17,618 nucleotides of DNA from an uncultured Oxalobacteraceae bacterium (GTDB taxonomy: Bacteria; Pseudomonadota; Gammaproteobacteria; Burkholderiales; Burkholderiaceae): assembly GCA_946480015.1 (NCBI GenBank), contig CAMLIL010000107.1, positions 1-17,618 on the forward strand, in the 5' to 3' direction. This document shows positions 7,682 to 14,233 of the stretch, one piece after another. The position numbers and the translations under genes are program-made. The notes under the pieces are model-generated. The model was not told where the DNA came from. It ran no database searches and saw nothing but the letters and a program-made list of their open reading frames with translations. How positions within the stretch are numbered: position 1 is the first letter of the stretch; each line of letters starts with the position of its first letter.

Positions 7682-10600
7682 TTAATATTTAACGCTGATC
7701 AGCTTACGGGTGTAGCTGATGGGCGCTTTCGATGGGTTGCTGAAGGTGGTGGTCAGGGTCACACTCTGTCCGGCGGCGAGGTCGGTCGTGGGCAGCGTGA
7801 TGTAAGGCACGCCATCCTTGACGCCGGTGGCATTGTCAAGCGTGACGCCGCTCGGCAGCCCCTGCAGGTGCAAGTGCAAAGGTCCGCTGACCGTTTGCTG
7901 TCCAGGGTTGCTGATGGTGACCGTGCCGCTGTACTTCTGGGTAAAGCGGTTCGCCGTGAGCCCGGACTGCAGCATCTTCACGTTGCCGCTCACATCGGCC
8001 GGCGCCAGCAGATCGTAACGGGTGCCGTGGAAGCGGAACTCGCCGTAGGACGAAATGCCGGGATAGGCCGGATCGGTCGCTATGCCGGGATGGTCCACCC
8101 GCACCAGGAAGTAGCGGTAGCGCTCATCCTCCAGTCCCGGGATCGCCGGGATCACCTCCATTTCGAAGTTGCGCGCGCTGGTGTCGCTCGTCTCGCGGCT
8201 GGTCAGCAGGGTCCAGGTGCTCTTGTCGTTCGAGCCGTAGACGTTGATGCCCTGCGAGCGGTTGGCGAACATGAAGCGCGCCTGGATACCGAAGGCGTTG
8301 ACCGAGACGCGATAATTTTCGCCGAAGTCGATGGTGACCGGGGCGCGCAGGTCACCCGAATAGCTGTTGTAATCGCCATCGACCAGGATCGGCGCCCGGT
8401 TGACGTCCAGCCCGACCGCGGTCACCATTTTCTTGCTCCAGTCCAGGCTGCCGTCCAGGGCCACGCGCGGATTGACCAGCTCAAGCTTGGCCACCACCGC
8501 CCTTACCGACTTGAGCAGATTGGGGAACTCGGCATCGGAGACGGTGGACACGCTTTGCTGCAGCGGCGCCAGCTCCGCGATAAACGTGGCCAGCGAGGGC
8601 GTGGTGTAGATGGCTGACGGATCGTAGCCGCCCTGCGCCGCCGCGAACGCGGCTTGACGGTCGGCCTGCACGCTCAGCCTGGCGGTCATGGTGTTGACCG
8701 ACACCCCATCGGTCGCGCTGATGATGATCTCGTGGATGCCGGCCTGGGCTGCGGTCGGGGTCCAGTTGAATGCGCCGGTCGACGTGTTCAGCGTGGCGCC
8801 CTCGGGAAGGCTGATTGCCGCGTAGGTGACGGTGTCGCTGGCATTGGCGTCGGTGGCGGTATAGCTGGCCTGGTACGGCACGCCTTGCACGACCAGCTCG
8901 GTTTCCGGAAAGACCGGCATCGCGAACACCGGCGGCGTCAATTGCGATTGCGCCGACGGGTTCACGAAGTCGACGTCCACGGTCGAGCCTTCGGCACCGG
9001 TGAACTTGAAATAAATGATGTTGGCGCCCAGCCAGCGTCCGTTGATGGCGGCGGCGGCCGTGTCCGGAACAATGTAGCGCCACTGCCCGGCGGTGTCCGG
9101 CACGGTGATCACGCTCCATGGGCTGGCGTCCTCGGCGGCGCTGGCGGACAGCTTGGTCACGCCGTGGGTGCGCACCATCATGCCCATCGGCGCGAACTTG
9201 CTGCGGTCCGGGTATTGCACGTCGTGAAAGACCACGGTGGCGCCGGCCGGCGTCACGTTGGCGTGGCCATAGGTGCGCTGGGAGTCGCTCTCGGTCGTCC
9301 ATTCGCCGTTCAGGAAGATGGCCTTGCGCTCGGTTTCGAGCATGCCGTTGCCGGCCGGCGGCGCGACCCCGGTCAGTGCTTTGGGCAAGGTCAGGAAAGC
9401 TTCCGAACCCAGGTCCTTGTTGTTCGGTGTCCCGGGGCCCCAGCGCGTCGCAAAGTCGTTTGCTTGCGCGGCGGCGGTGGCCAGGAAAGGCGCTACCGCC
9501 TCGACGTCCACGCCTTCCTCGTATTTATAGACGTTGTAGACCTCGGGAATGCCGCCCACTTCGTACAGCCGGCCGCGATAGGCTTCCGACATGGTGGAGG
9601 TACCGCCGGTGGTATCGGCCCACGGCGCCTTATAGCCCAGCATGAACTGCGCGTAAGCGTTGGCGCCCATGAGCAGCCGGTTGCCGCCGAACTTGTAGAC
9701 GCTGACGGCATCGCTGGAGGTCGACGGCATCCCGGTGAAGGGATCGACCTTGGTGCCTTGCGAGTTCACGATGCGCAGCAGCCCGATCAGGTTATCCACG
9801 TTGTCGCCGCCGTGGGCCTGGTCGCGCGCCATTTCCTGGATCTGGTAGAACGGATAGCCGACCTTGTTCAAGGGATTGGCGGCATCGATCAGCGGAATCA
9901 GCGGCAGAATGGCGCCGTTGATGTCCTGCCTGGTCGAGCTCGCGTTAACCGTCATCCATTCGACCGTTTCGTCATAGCGCGCCTTGTTGTCGGTGAAGAT
10001 CGCGCCGGCCATGCGGCCCACCAGCGAATACACGTGCTGGTTCATGAAGCGCTCCTTGCTGGCGAAGAAGGTGCGCTCCATCGGGTCGATCAGATTGTCC
10101 TTCAGTTTCTGGGTATCGGTATCGGTCCAGGCGAGCGGATAGGCGGTATAGCTGGGGTCGGCCCAGCTGTAGCGCATGATCTCGGCGGCGGCCAGCATGC
10201 GGTACAGGGGCACGCCCGTGTGGATGTGCGCATCCGGATAGTAGGCATACCCGTTCGGATTCATGTTGCTCCAGGTGCGCAGGATCCGCATCGCATTGCG
10301 GCGGTATTCGTTGCGTCCGGTGACGTAGTAAAGGATCGCCTGCGTCAGGGCGCCTTGCGAATCGTTGATGATGCGGGTCTGGGCCGTGCTGCCATTGAAG
10401 TTCGGCGTATTGGGCATATCGACCTTGCTGGCGTCGCGATTGGTCGGCAGCAGGTTGATGTTGGCGTAGTTGCAGCAGACCGTGCTCAAGGTGTTGAAAT
10501 AGCTCTTGTACGGTTCGACGTCGGCGCGCACCTGCGCGCGCGCATAATCGAGCTGATCGAGGGTGAAGCCCAGGTTCGGATGCTTCAGGCCGGCGGCGCT

Positions 10601-10762
10601 GACCGTTGGCTGTGCCGCCGGCGTCGCCACGAAGCTGAGCGCATGGGCTGGCGCACCGGAAAATGCCAGCAGCGCCGCGGCGACCGCCATTGCGCCGATT
10701 TTGGCGTTGAAGGGGGCGCGTTGCGCCCTCCGCCCGAGAAGCGAATTGGAATGCTTGTGCAT
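7682..10762 (-). CDS. Secreted alginate-lyase-like multidomain protein
   Basis: Exported protein of 1026 residues with a signal peptide (cleavage expected after AHA, residue 41). Apparent domains are: an alpha-helical toroid of the alginate-lyase superfamily (about 60-420); a beta-rich, CBM-like module (about 475-602); a putative-Ig/cadherin-like repeat (609-698, with LPEGATLNTSTGAFNWTPT); a helical linker (700-762); an F5/8 type C (discoidin, CBM32-like) module (770-915, with GSNDKSTWTLL); and a C-terminal Ig-like domain (920-1026). Lyase-type motifs are NQH at 241-243 and EMARDQAHGG at 310-319, which in this superfamily supply the neutralising Asn/His and catalytic residues. Substrate unknown; a uronate-containing polysaccharide is likely from the fold. 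An AGGGA ribosome site precedes the ATG. It is probably followed in the same operon by the PEP-CTERM gene and controlled by the operator-like sites upstream. Confidence 0.85.
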   Translation of the reverse strand: MHKHSNSLLGRRAQRAPFNAKIGAMAVAAALLAFSGAPAHALSFVATPAAQPTVSAAGLKHPNLGFTLDQLDYARAQVRADVEPYKSYFNTLSTVCCNYANINLLPTNRDASKVDMPNTPNFNGSTAQTRIINDSQGALTQAILYYVTGRNEYRRNAMRILRTWSNMNPNGYAYYPDAHIHTGVPLYRMLAAAEIMRYSWADPSYTAYPLAWTDTDTQKLKDNLIDPMERTFFASKERFMNQHVYSLVGRMAGAIFTDNKARYDETVEWMTVNASSTRQDINGAILPLIPLIDAANPLNKVGYPFYQIQEMARDQAHGGDNVDNLIGLLRIVNSQGTKVDPFTGMPSTSSDAVSVYKFGGNRLLMGANAYAQFMLGYKAPWADTTGGTSTMSEAYRGRLYEVGGIPEVYNVYKYEEGVDVEAVAPFLATAAAQANDFATRWGPGTPNNKDLGSEAFLTLPKALTGVAPPAGNGMLETERKAIFLNGEWTTESDSQRTYGHANVTPAGATVVFHDVQYPDRSKFAPMGMMVRTHGVTKLSASAAEDASPWSVITVPDTAGQWRYIVPDTAAAAINGRWLGANIIYFKFTGAEGSTVDVDFVNPSAQSQLTPPVFAMPVFPETELVVQGVPYQASYTATDANASDTVTYAAISLPEGATLNTSTGAFNWTPTAAQAGIHEIIISATDGVSVNTMTARLSVQADRQAAFAAAQGGYDPSAIYTTPSLATFIAELAPLQQSVSTVSDAEFPNLLKSVRAVVAKLELVNPRVALDGSLDWSKKMVTAVGLDVNRAPILVDGDYNSYSGDLRAPVTIDFGENYRVSVNAFGIQARFMFANRSQGINVYGSNDKSTWTLLTSRETSDTSARNFEMEVIPAIPGLEDERYRYFLVRVDHPGIATDPAYPGISSYGEFRFHGTRYDLLAPADVSGNVKMLQSGLTANRFTQKYSGTVTISNPGQQTVSGPLHLHLQGLPSGVTLDNATGVKDGVPYITLPTTDLAAGQSVTLTTTFSNPSKAPISYTRKLISVKY

Positions 10763-10798
10763 GGATATTGTCCCTGTTGTTGTTTACCAAGTCGGTGT

Positions 10799-10815
10799 TA
10801 CATATCGATGACACC
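10799..10815. promoter_or_regulatory. Third ATCGAT operator-like half site
   Basis: TATCGATGACAC matches 11 of 12 bases of the right half of the dyad at 10828-10843 (read on the other strand). Wider arms GGTGT and ACACC (10794-10815) also pair. It lies in the leader of the lyase-like gene, about 40 bp ahead of its ATG. Confidence 0.4.
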
Positions 10816-10827
10816 TGTCTCCCAACC

Positions 10828-10843
10828 GTGTTATCGATACCAC
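10828..10843. promoter_or_regulatory. LacI/GalR-style operator candidate
   Basis: GTGTTATCGATACCAC is a 16-bp palindrome, imperfect only at one symmetric pair, with a central CG as in LacI/GalR-family operators. It begins 4 bp downstream of the extended -10 at 10848-10856, covering the expected transcription start. A bound repressor there would block the promoter. The regulator itself is not in the window. Confidence 0.55.
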
Positions 10844-10847
10844 AAGG

Positions 10848-10876
10848 ACTATAGCACGGACGTTTCGATAAATAAA
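10848..10876 (-). promoter_or_regulatory. Extended -10 promoter of lyase-like operon
   Basis: On the minus strand, TGCTATAGT is an extended -10 (10848-10856). A poor -35 (TTTATT, 10871-10876) lies 17 bp upstream of the hexamer. The half-site TTATCGAAA (10863-10871 region) sits between -35 and -10. Expected transcription starts near 10840, inside the operator candidate. Confidence 0.5.
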
Positions 10877-10884
10877 TGACAATT

Positions 10885-10900
10885 TTGTTATCGATATCTC
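10885..10900. promoter_or_regulatory. Second ATCGAT operator candidate
   Basis: TTGTTATCGATATCTC shares the 9-bp TTATCGATA core with the site at 10828-10843. The two centres are 57 bp apart, on either side of the promoter. Paired sites of this kind would allow cooperative or looped binding of a tetrameric LacI-type repressor. Confidence 0.45.
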
Positions 10901-10940
10901 GAAATCTTGCAAAGAATGCATATCTGCAAAAGGGCACGCC

Positions 10941-10982
10941 AATGCAAACAGGGCCGCCGCCCCTTTCGGAACGACGGCCCTG
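10941..10982 (-). terminator. Terminator of beta-helix lipoprotein gene
   Basis: CAGGGCCG (10949-10956) and CGGCCCTG (10975-10982) form an 8-bp stem 19 bp past the stop codon of the lipoprotein gene. On the minus strand it is followed by TTTGCATT, a modest T tract. It would insulate the lipoprotein gene from the lyase-like promoter just downstream. Confidence 0.55.
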
Positions 10983-11001
10983 CTCTCTTTCCTCCTATTG
11001 A

Positions 11002-12462
11002 TTAGTGCTGGTAAGCGCCGATGTCGAAGCCGGTCGAAGCATTACGTGGACGATCCAGGAAATCGGTGCTTGGCGCGTAGGTCGAGGTACCACGTGCAAT
11101 CGCCGGCGAGCTGGTCGAAATGCGCAGGTTCGGCGTACCGGTGCGGGTGTAGGCGATAAATAGCGGATTGGTCGACACCGTGTTGTGGTGTGTCAGGCCG
11201 TTCTTCAGGCCGAAGTTGTAGGTAGGGTTCTGATACACCAGGTTGTTGTAGTAGGCGTTGTTCTTGCCGGTCGTGCCCTGCTCCGAAATGCCATACCGGT
11301 TGTCGAACACGATGTTGTTGTATACCTTCACGTTGTCGGCCGCACCGCTGTAACGGTAGTGGTCGCCCGCACCCACGATGATGCCGGTGTCCGAGGCCAC
11401 CACGGTATTGTTGGAGATGATGACGTTGTGCGCATCGTGCCACAGGTGGATGGCAGCTTCGGCCACGCGGTACACCACGTTGTTGGTGATCGAACCGGTG
11501 GTGCTGAAATAGATACCCTGGACATAACGGCAGCCCGCAGGTCCGATGTCATGGACCAGGTTCGAGGTCACCGTGCCCGACACGCCGCCATAGTAGGCAT
11601 CCACGCCGATCGCCGAACCGCCGCCGCTGGTGCAGGTGATGTTGCGGGCGATGTGGTGCACGTGGTTGTTGCGGATGACGTCATACGAACCACCGGTATA
11701 AATGCCGGCGGTCCAGCGCGTGCCGCTCACGTGGTTGGTGCCGTCGACATCGAAACCGACGATGTCGACATAGTTGCCGCGGTTATCCCAGGCAGTGTTA
11801 TTGGGCGACTTGGACGGCGGCACCACTTTGGCGCCCCAGCGCGTGGTCGACACGTAGTAGATACGCGCGCTGGAGGTACCGCTGATGGTGGTCTTGATGT
11901 TGCCGGTGTAGGTGCCGGGGGCAACCCAGACCGTGGTGCCGGGCCGGGTCGAGCGTGCCGCGCGCGCCAGTGTGCGCCATGGCCTGGTGGAGGTGCCGGT
12001 GTTGCTGTCGTTGCCGGTAGGCGAGACGTAGTAATTGTACGGCGTGGCCGGGGTCACCGCCAGGGCGGTCACCGGCGCGGTGGTGCCGACCAACTGTGGC
12101 TGCACATTGCCGTCGGTAAGGGTTAAGGTAGCGCCGGCGACGGAGGAATCGTCCTGGCCGGCTGAGGTGGCGTCATAGCCTTTGACCGAAAATTCAGCCG
12201 GCGCAGCGGGAGCAGGAGCCAAAGCCGCAGCCGGTGAAGCTGCGTCGACTGGAGCGACGGCCTGGGCGTCCGCCGGAGCGGCCTGGGCAGGGGCGGCGCT
12301 GTCGACGCTGCTGACCATGGCCAGCGTGCGGTCTTGCTGGGTCGCCTGGGCGGGATTGCCCTGGTCGCTACCGGCGCCGCAAGCGGCCAGAAGGACCGTG
12401 ATGCTGCTGCAAACGAGTGCGTTGAGACGAATTTCCGAAGCAAAAGTGACAAACTTATTCAT
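11002..12462 (-). CDS. Parallel beta-helix surface lipoprotein
   Basis: Predicted lipoprotein of 486 residues with a lipobox LAAC and acylated Cys at 28, then an Ala/Pro-rich spacer (about 30-95). A right-handed parallel beta-helix begins near YYVSPTGNDSNTG (about 140; DUF1565-like opening) and continues with coil repeats rich in NN and HN steps (SYDVIRNNHVHHIA, NVIISNNTVVASDTGI, NVKVYNNIVFDNRYGI). It ends in the FDIGAYQH signature common to choice-of-anchor Q beta-helix proteins. This fold is shared by pectate, alginate and chondroitin lyases and by non-catalytic binders; I see no residue set that fixes the chemistry. I chose the ATG at 12462 (AAGGA 7 bp upstream) over the TTG at 12465. It lies just upstream of the lyase-like gene in the same direction but behind a likely terminator, so it is probably a separate unit with a related role. 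Confidence 0.85.
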   Translation of the reverse strand: MNKFVTFASEIRLNALVCSSITVLLAACGAGSDQGNPAQATQQDRTLAMVSSVDSAAPAQAAPADAQAVAPVDAASPAAALAPAPAAPAEFSVKGYDATSAGQDDSSVAGATLTLTDGNVQPQLVGTTAPVTALAVTPATPYNYYVSPTGNDSNTGTSTRPWRTLARAARSTRPGTTVWVAPGTYTGNIKTTISGTSSARIYYVSTTRWGAKVVPPSKSPNNTAWDNRGNYVDIVGFDVDGTNHVSGTRWTAGIYTGGSYDVIRNNHVHHIARNITCTSGGGSAIGVDAYYGGVSGTVTSNLVHDIGPAGCRYVQGIYFSTTGSITNNVVYRVAEAAIHLWHDAHNVIISNNTVVASDTGIIVGAGDHYRYSGAADNVKVYNNIVFDNRYGISEQGTTGKNNAYYNNLVYQNPTYNFGLKNGLTHHNTVSTNPLFIAYTRTGTPNLRISTSSPAIARGTSTYAPSTDFLDRPRNASTGFDIGAYQH

Positions 12463-12500
12463 CAAAGGTTCCTTACCTAAACGTGGTGAATGGATAAGCT

Positions 12501-12514
12501 TTGATGCGCGTCAA
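12501..12514. promoter_or_regulatory. FNR/Anr-like box
   Basis: TTGAT-GCGC-GTCAA fits the FNR/CRP-family half-site pattern TTGAT-N4-ATCAA with one changed base, the form often seen in Anr sites. It lies 38 bp ahead of the lipoprotein ATG and 145 bp ahead of the DUF1566-like gene in this divergent gap. Chance occurrence cannot be excluded. Confidence 0.35.
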
Positions 12515-12647
12515 ATGATTAGGTTCAATCTTTTTCAAAGAAAATTTCTGTGCAGTACTTGAACATTAAAATCAATTTCCCCATAGATATCAAACACTTG
12601 CGATGCAACTTGCCGATCTGGGCGTTGTCTTAGTAGCTCCACCACAC

Positions 12648-12651
12648 GGAG
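12648..12651 (+). promoter_or_regulatory. Ribosome site choosing start 12660
   Basis: GGAG lies 8 bp ahead of the ATG at 12660. The earlier in-frame ATG at 12603 has no purine-rich site upstream and would add 19 residues without family resemblance. The later start is therefore preferred. Confidence 0.5.
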
Positions 12652-12659
12652 AACACGGG

Positions 12660-13031
12660 ATGAACGACCGCCAACAAGTAGTAACCCTGCTGGGCGAAGG
12701 AGAACACTATGCGGGGATCATTTTGGGCAAGGAGGGCCAGCCCGACCATCACCTGATTCTGCTGCCGGGAGAAGCGGAAGACGTGACTTGGGCAACGGCG
12801 CGCAGCTGGGCGCTGGAACAGGGCGGCGAACTGCCGACCCGGCGCGAGCTGGCCCTGCTCTACGCCAATCTGCGCGAGCTGTTCCAGCGCATGTGGTACT
12901 GGTCGAACGAGCCGCAGGAGCCGCGCTCGCAGCTGGTTTGGGGGCAGAACTTTACGAGCGGAATCCAGACCATGTACGGCCGGCCGTTTCGCGGACGCGC
13001 GCGCGCCGTGCGGCGCGTGACCGCCGGATGA
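12660..13031 (+). CDS. DUF1566-like (Lcl-type) small protein
   Basis: A 123-residue protein with no signal peptide or membrane segment, so probably cytoplasmic. The sequence DHHLILLPGEAEDVTWATARSWALEQGGELPTRRE (quoted in parts: DHHLILLPGEA at 29-39 and GGELPTRRELALLYANLR at 55-72), then MWYWSNE at 78-84, VWGQNF at 93-98 and RARAVRRV at 113-120, gives the usual DUF1566 order with a C-type-lectin-like fold. Free-standing cytoplasmic versions are known from phage and accessory regions; the function is unknown. The 3' end runs 80 bp into the opposite-strand PEP-CTERM gene. No reverse transcriptase or template repeat is present, so it is not part of a diversity-generating element here. Confidence 0.75.
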   Translation: MNDRQQVVTLLGEGEHYAGIILGKEGQPDHHLILLPGEAEDVTWATARSWALEQGGELPTRRELALLYANLRELFQRMWYWSNEPQEPRSQLVWGQNFTSGIQTMYGRPFRGRARAVRRVTAG

Positions 13032-13704
13032 ATGCAAGCCCGGCCAGCCAGCCGCACAGCGCGGCCGCCACCAGCGCGGCCGTGGCTGGTTCCGGCACCG
13101 GCGTGAAGCCCAGGTTGTCGATGACCAGGTAGGAGGCGTCGAGCGTGACGTTTTCGGTAAAGCGCAGCTGGTCGAACACGATGCCGTCGATGTTCAGGAA
13201 CGCTTCGACCAGGGGCGGATCGTATTGCGAACACGGCAGGCTGGCGCAATAGACGCTGTCGAGCGGCAGCGCCATCAGCTGGAAGCTGGCCACTTCGGCG
13301 CCCTGGTAGAACAGGCTGAACATGTCGTCGCGATTGGAATCGCCGGCGATCACGCTCATCGACAGGCGCGAGACCGGGGTGGCGAAGGTCATCGAAAAGC
13401 TGTCGGCGATCTGGTTGGTATAGCAATTCGGGCCGAAGGTGTTCAGGTAGCTGCCGCTCAGCCCGCGCCTGTTGAAATTATTGTTGCCGCAGCCGTTGAT
13501 GCGGATGTCGCCGCTGAACAGCAAGCCCTGGCTGGCATACTGGCCGGTGATGGCCGTACTGTCCTTGACTATGCCGGGAAGCTCAAACGTCACCAGGCTG
13601 GTGGTCGACAGGCGCGTATCGGCAACGTGGATGATGCCGGCACGGGCATCGACGGCGGCGAGCCAGAGTGCGGCGGCGAACAGGACTGCTGGCAGACGGG
13701 GCAT
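12952..13704 (-). CDS. PEP-CTERM sorting domain protein, extended tail
   Basis: Exported protein of 250 residues with a signal peptide (cleavage expected after ARA, residue 22). The body (about 25-200) is a beta-rich domain with LVTFELPG, SFSMTFATPVSRLSM and SYLVIDNLGF, like other PEP-CTERM proteins that form a jelly-roll-type fold. Four Cys (C72, C94, C153, C158) could form disulfides. The sorting signal is VPEP at 203-206, a hydrophobic helix at 208-225 and RRSRAARRARVR at 227-238. Unusually, 12 further residues (ETAGRTWSGFRS) follow the basic cluster, where most family members stop. That tail is encoded in the 80-bp overlap with the DUF1566-like gene. GGAG 7 bp upstream supports the ATG at 13704. 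Confidence 0.88.
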   Translation of the reverse strand: MPRLPAVLFAAALWLAAVDARAGIIHVADTRLSTTSLVTFELPGIVKDSTAITGQYASQGLLFSGDIRINGCGNNNFNRRGLSGSYLNTFGPNCYTNQIADSFSMTFATPVSRLSMSVIAGDSNRDDMFSLFYQGAEVASFQLMALPLDSVYCASLPCSQYDPPLVEAFLNIDGIVFDQLRFTENVTLDASYLVIDNLGFTPVPEPATAALVAAALCGWLAGLAFIRRSRAARRARVRETAGRTWSGFRS

Positions 13705-14051
13705 CGTGTTTCTCCATGGAATGAAGTCACGAAAATACCATGGGGAAATGTTCTGCGCGTCCGCGCACGCTTGGTGCAGCGCAAGCGCCCCTCAAAAAAA
13801 CAGCCCGCACTAGGCGGGCCGGAATGAGAACGGGAGACAAATCCAAGCGAGGCATGCTATGCACAACGAGAGAACAAATAGTACCATACGGAAATTGATT
13901 CTTACAAGAAATTTTATCTGGGATTATTCTTGCCATTCTGGCAGCCTATGTGCTCTACCGTACCGATGGGAGGCGGGCCAGGCGCTATCGTTGCGCCGAA
14001 GGTCCCGGTCCGCCACCTTAGCCCGGCCCTCGCCAACGTCTGGAGAAAGCC
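13705..14051. other. Intergenic region with minus-strand terminator
   Basis: No gene is supported here. The left part holds the PEP-CTERM leader, where CCATGG at 13714-13719 and 13738-13743 could pair in the mRNA next to the ribosome site. A strong minus-strand terminator follows at 13794-13819. The A/T-rich stretch 13870-13935 probably holds the promoter for the small membrane gene at 14052. An open hydrophobic stretch (about 13937-14020, IILAILAAYVLYR) has no start codon. Confidence 0.5.
13794..13819 (-). terminator. Intrinsic terminator, minus direction
   Basis: Read on the minus strand, GCCCGC-CTAGT-GCGGGC is a 6-bp perfect stem with a 5-base loop, followed by TG and seven T residues. 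The only minus-strand gene upstream is the M28 peptidase, whose stop lies about 414 bp away, beyond the oppositely oriented small membrane gene. It may end the peptidase transcript, an unannotated small RNA, or act as an attenuator in the PEP-CTERM leader, whose start codon is 89 bp further on. Confidence 0.75.
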
Positions 14052-14231
14052 ATGCATCTCATCATCAGTCTCATCGTGTACCTGGTCGTGGTTGGCCTGA
14101 TCTGGTGGCTGGTCCGCCTGCTGCCCTTGCCTGCCCCGGTCGCGTCCATCGTCAACGTGCTGTTCATCGTGATCGTACTGGCGAGCTTCAACATCATTCC
14201 TCACAGCTATCTGCCGACACTGCCGCTGTAG
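14052..14231 (+). CDS. Thivi_2564-like small membrane protein
   Basis: A 59-residue protein beginning MHLIISLIVYLVVVGLIWWL. Two hydrophobic segments (about 4-24 and 31-49) are joined by a short polar, Pro-containing link (RLLPLPAPVAS) and followed by NIIPHSYLPTLPL. The size, the two-helix layout and the YLVVVGLIWWLV opening resemble the Thivi_2564 family of inner-membrane proteins of unknown function; this match is from memory. A GGAGAAAG ribosome site sits just ahead of the ATG. The stop is only 2 bp from the stop of the convergent M28 gene, with no terminator between them. Confidence 0.75.
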   Translation: MHLIISLIVYLVVVGLIWWLVRLLPLPAPVASIVNVLFIVIVLASFNIIPHSYLPTLPL

Positions 14232-14233
14232 TC

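Noticed and set aside
8654..10879. Long plus-strand open frame (about 741 codons) antisense to the lyase-like gene
   Set aside because: Composition is that of a codon shadow (rich in G, R, H, A, V), with no domain or ribosome site; the opposite strand encodes a clear exported multidomain protein.
12660..13031. Diversity-generating retroelement target (C-type-lectin-like variable protein)
   Set aside because: The fold is suggestive, but there is no reverse transcriptase, no template repeat and no adenine-biased repeat in the window.
13937..14020. Small hydrophobic open stretch (IILAILAAYVLYR) as a gene
   Set aside because: It has no ATG, GTG or TTG start in frame after the upstream stop and no ribosome site.
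13914..14204. Minus-strand 96-codon frame opposite the small membrane gene
   Set aside because: It is very rich in D, H, Q and R, with no family likeness; the plus strand has a two-helix protein with a good ribosome site.
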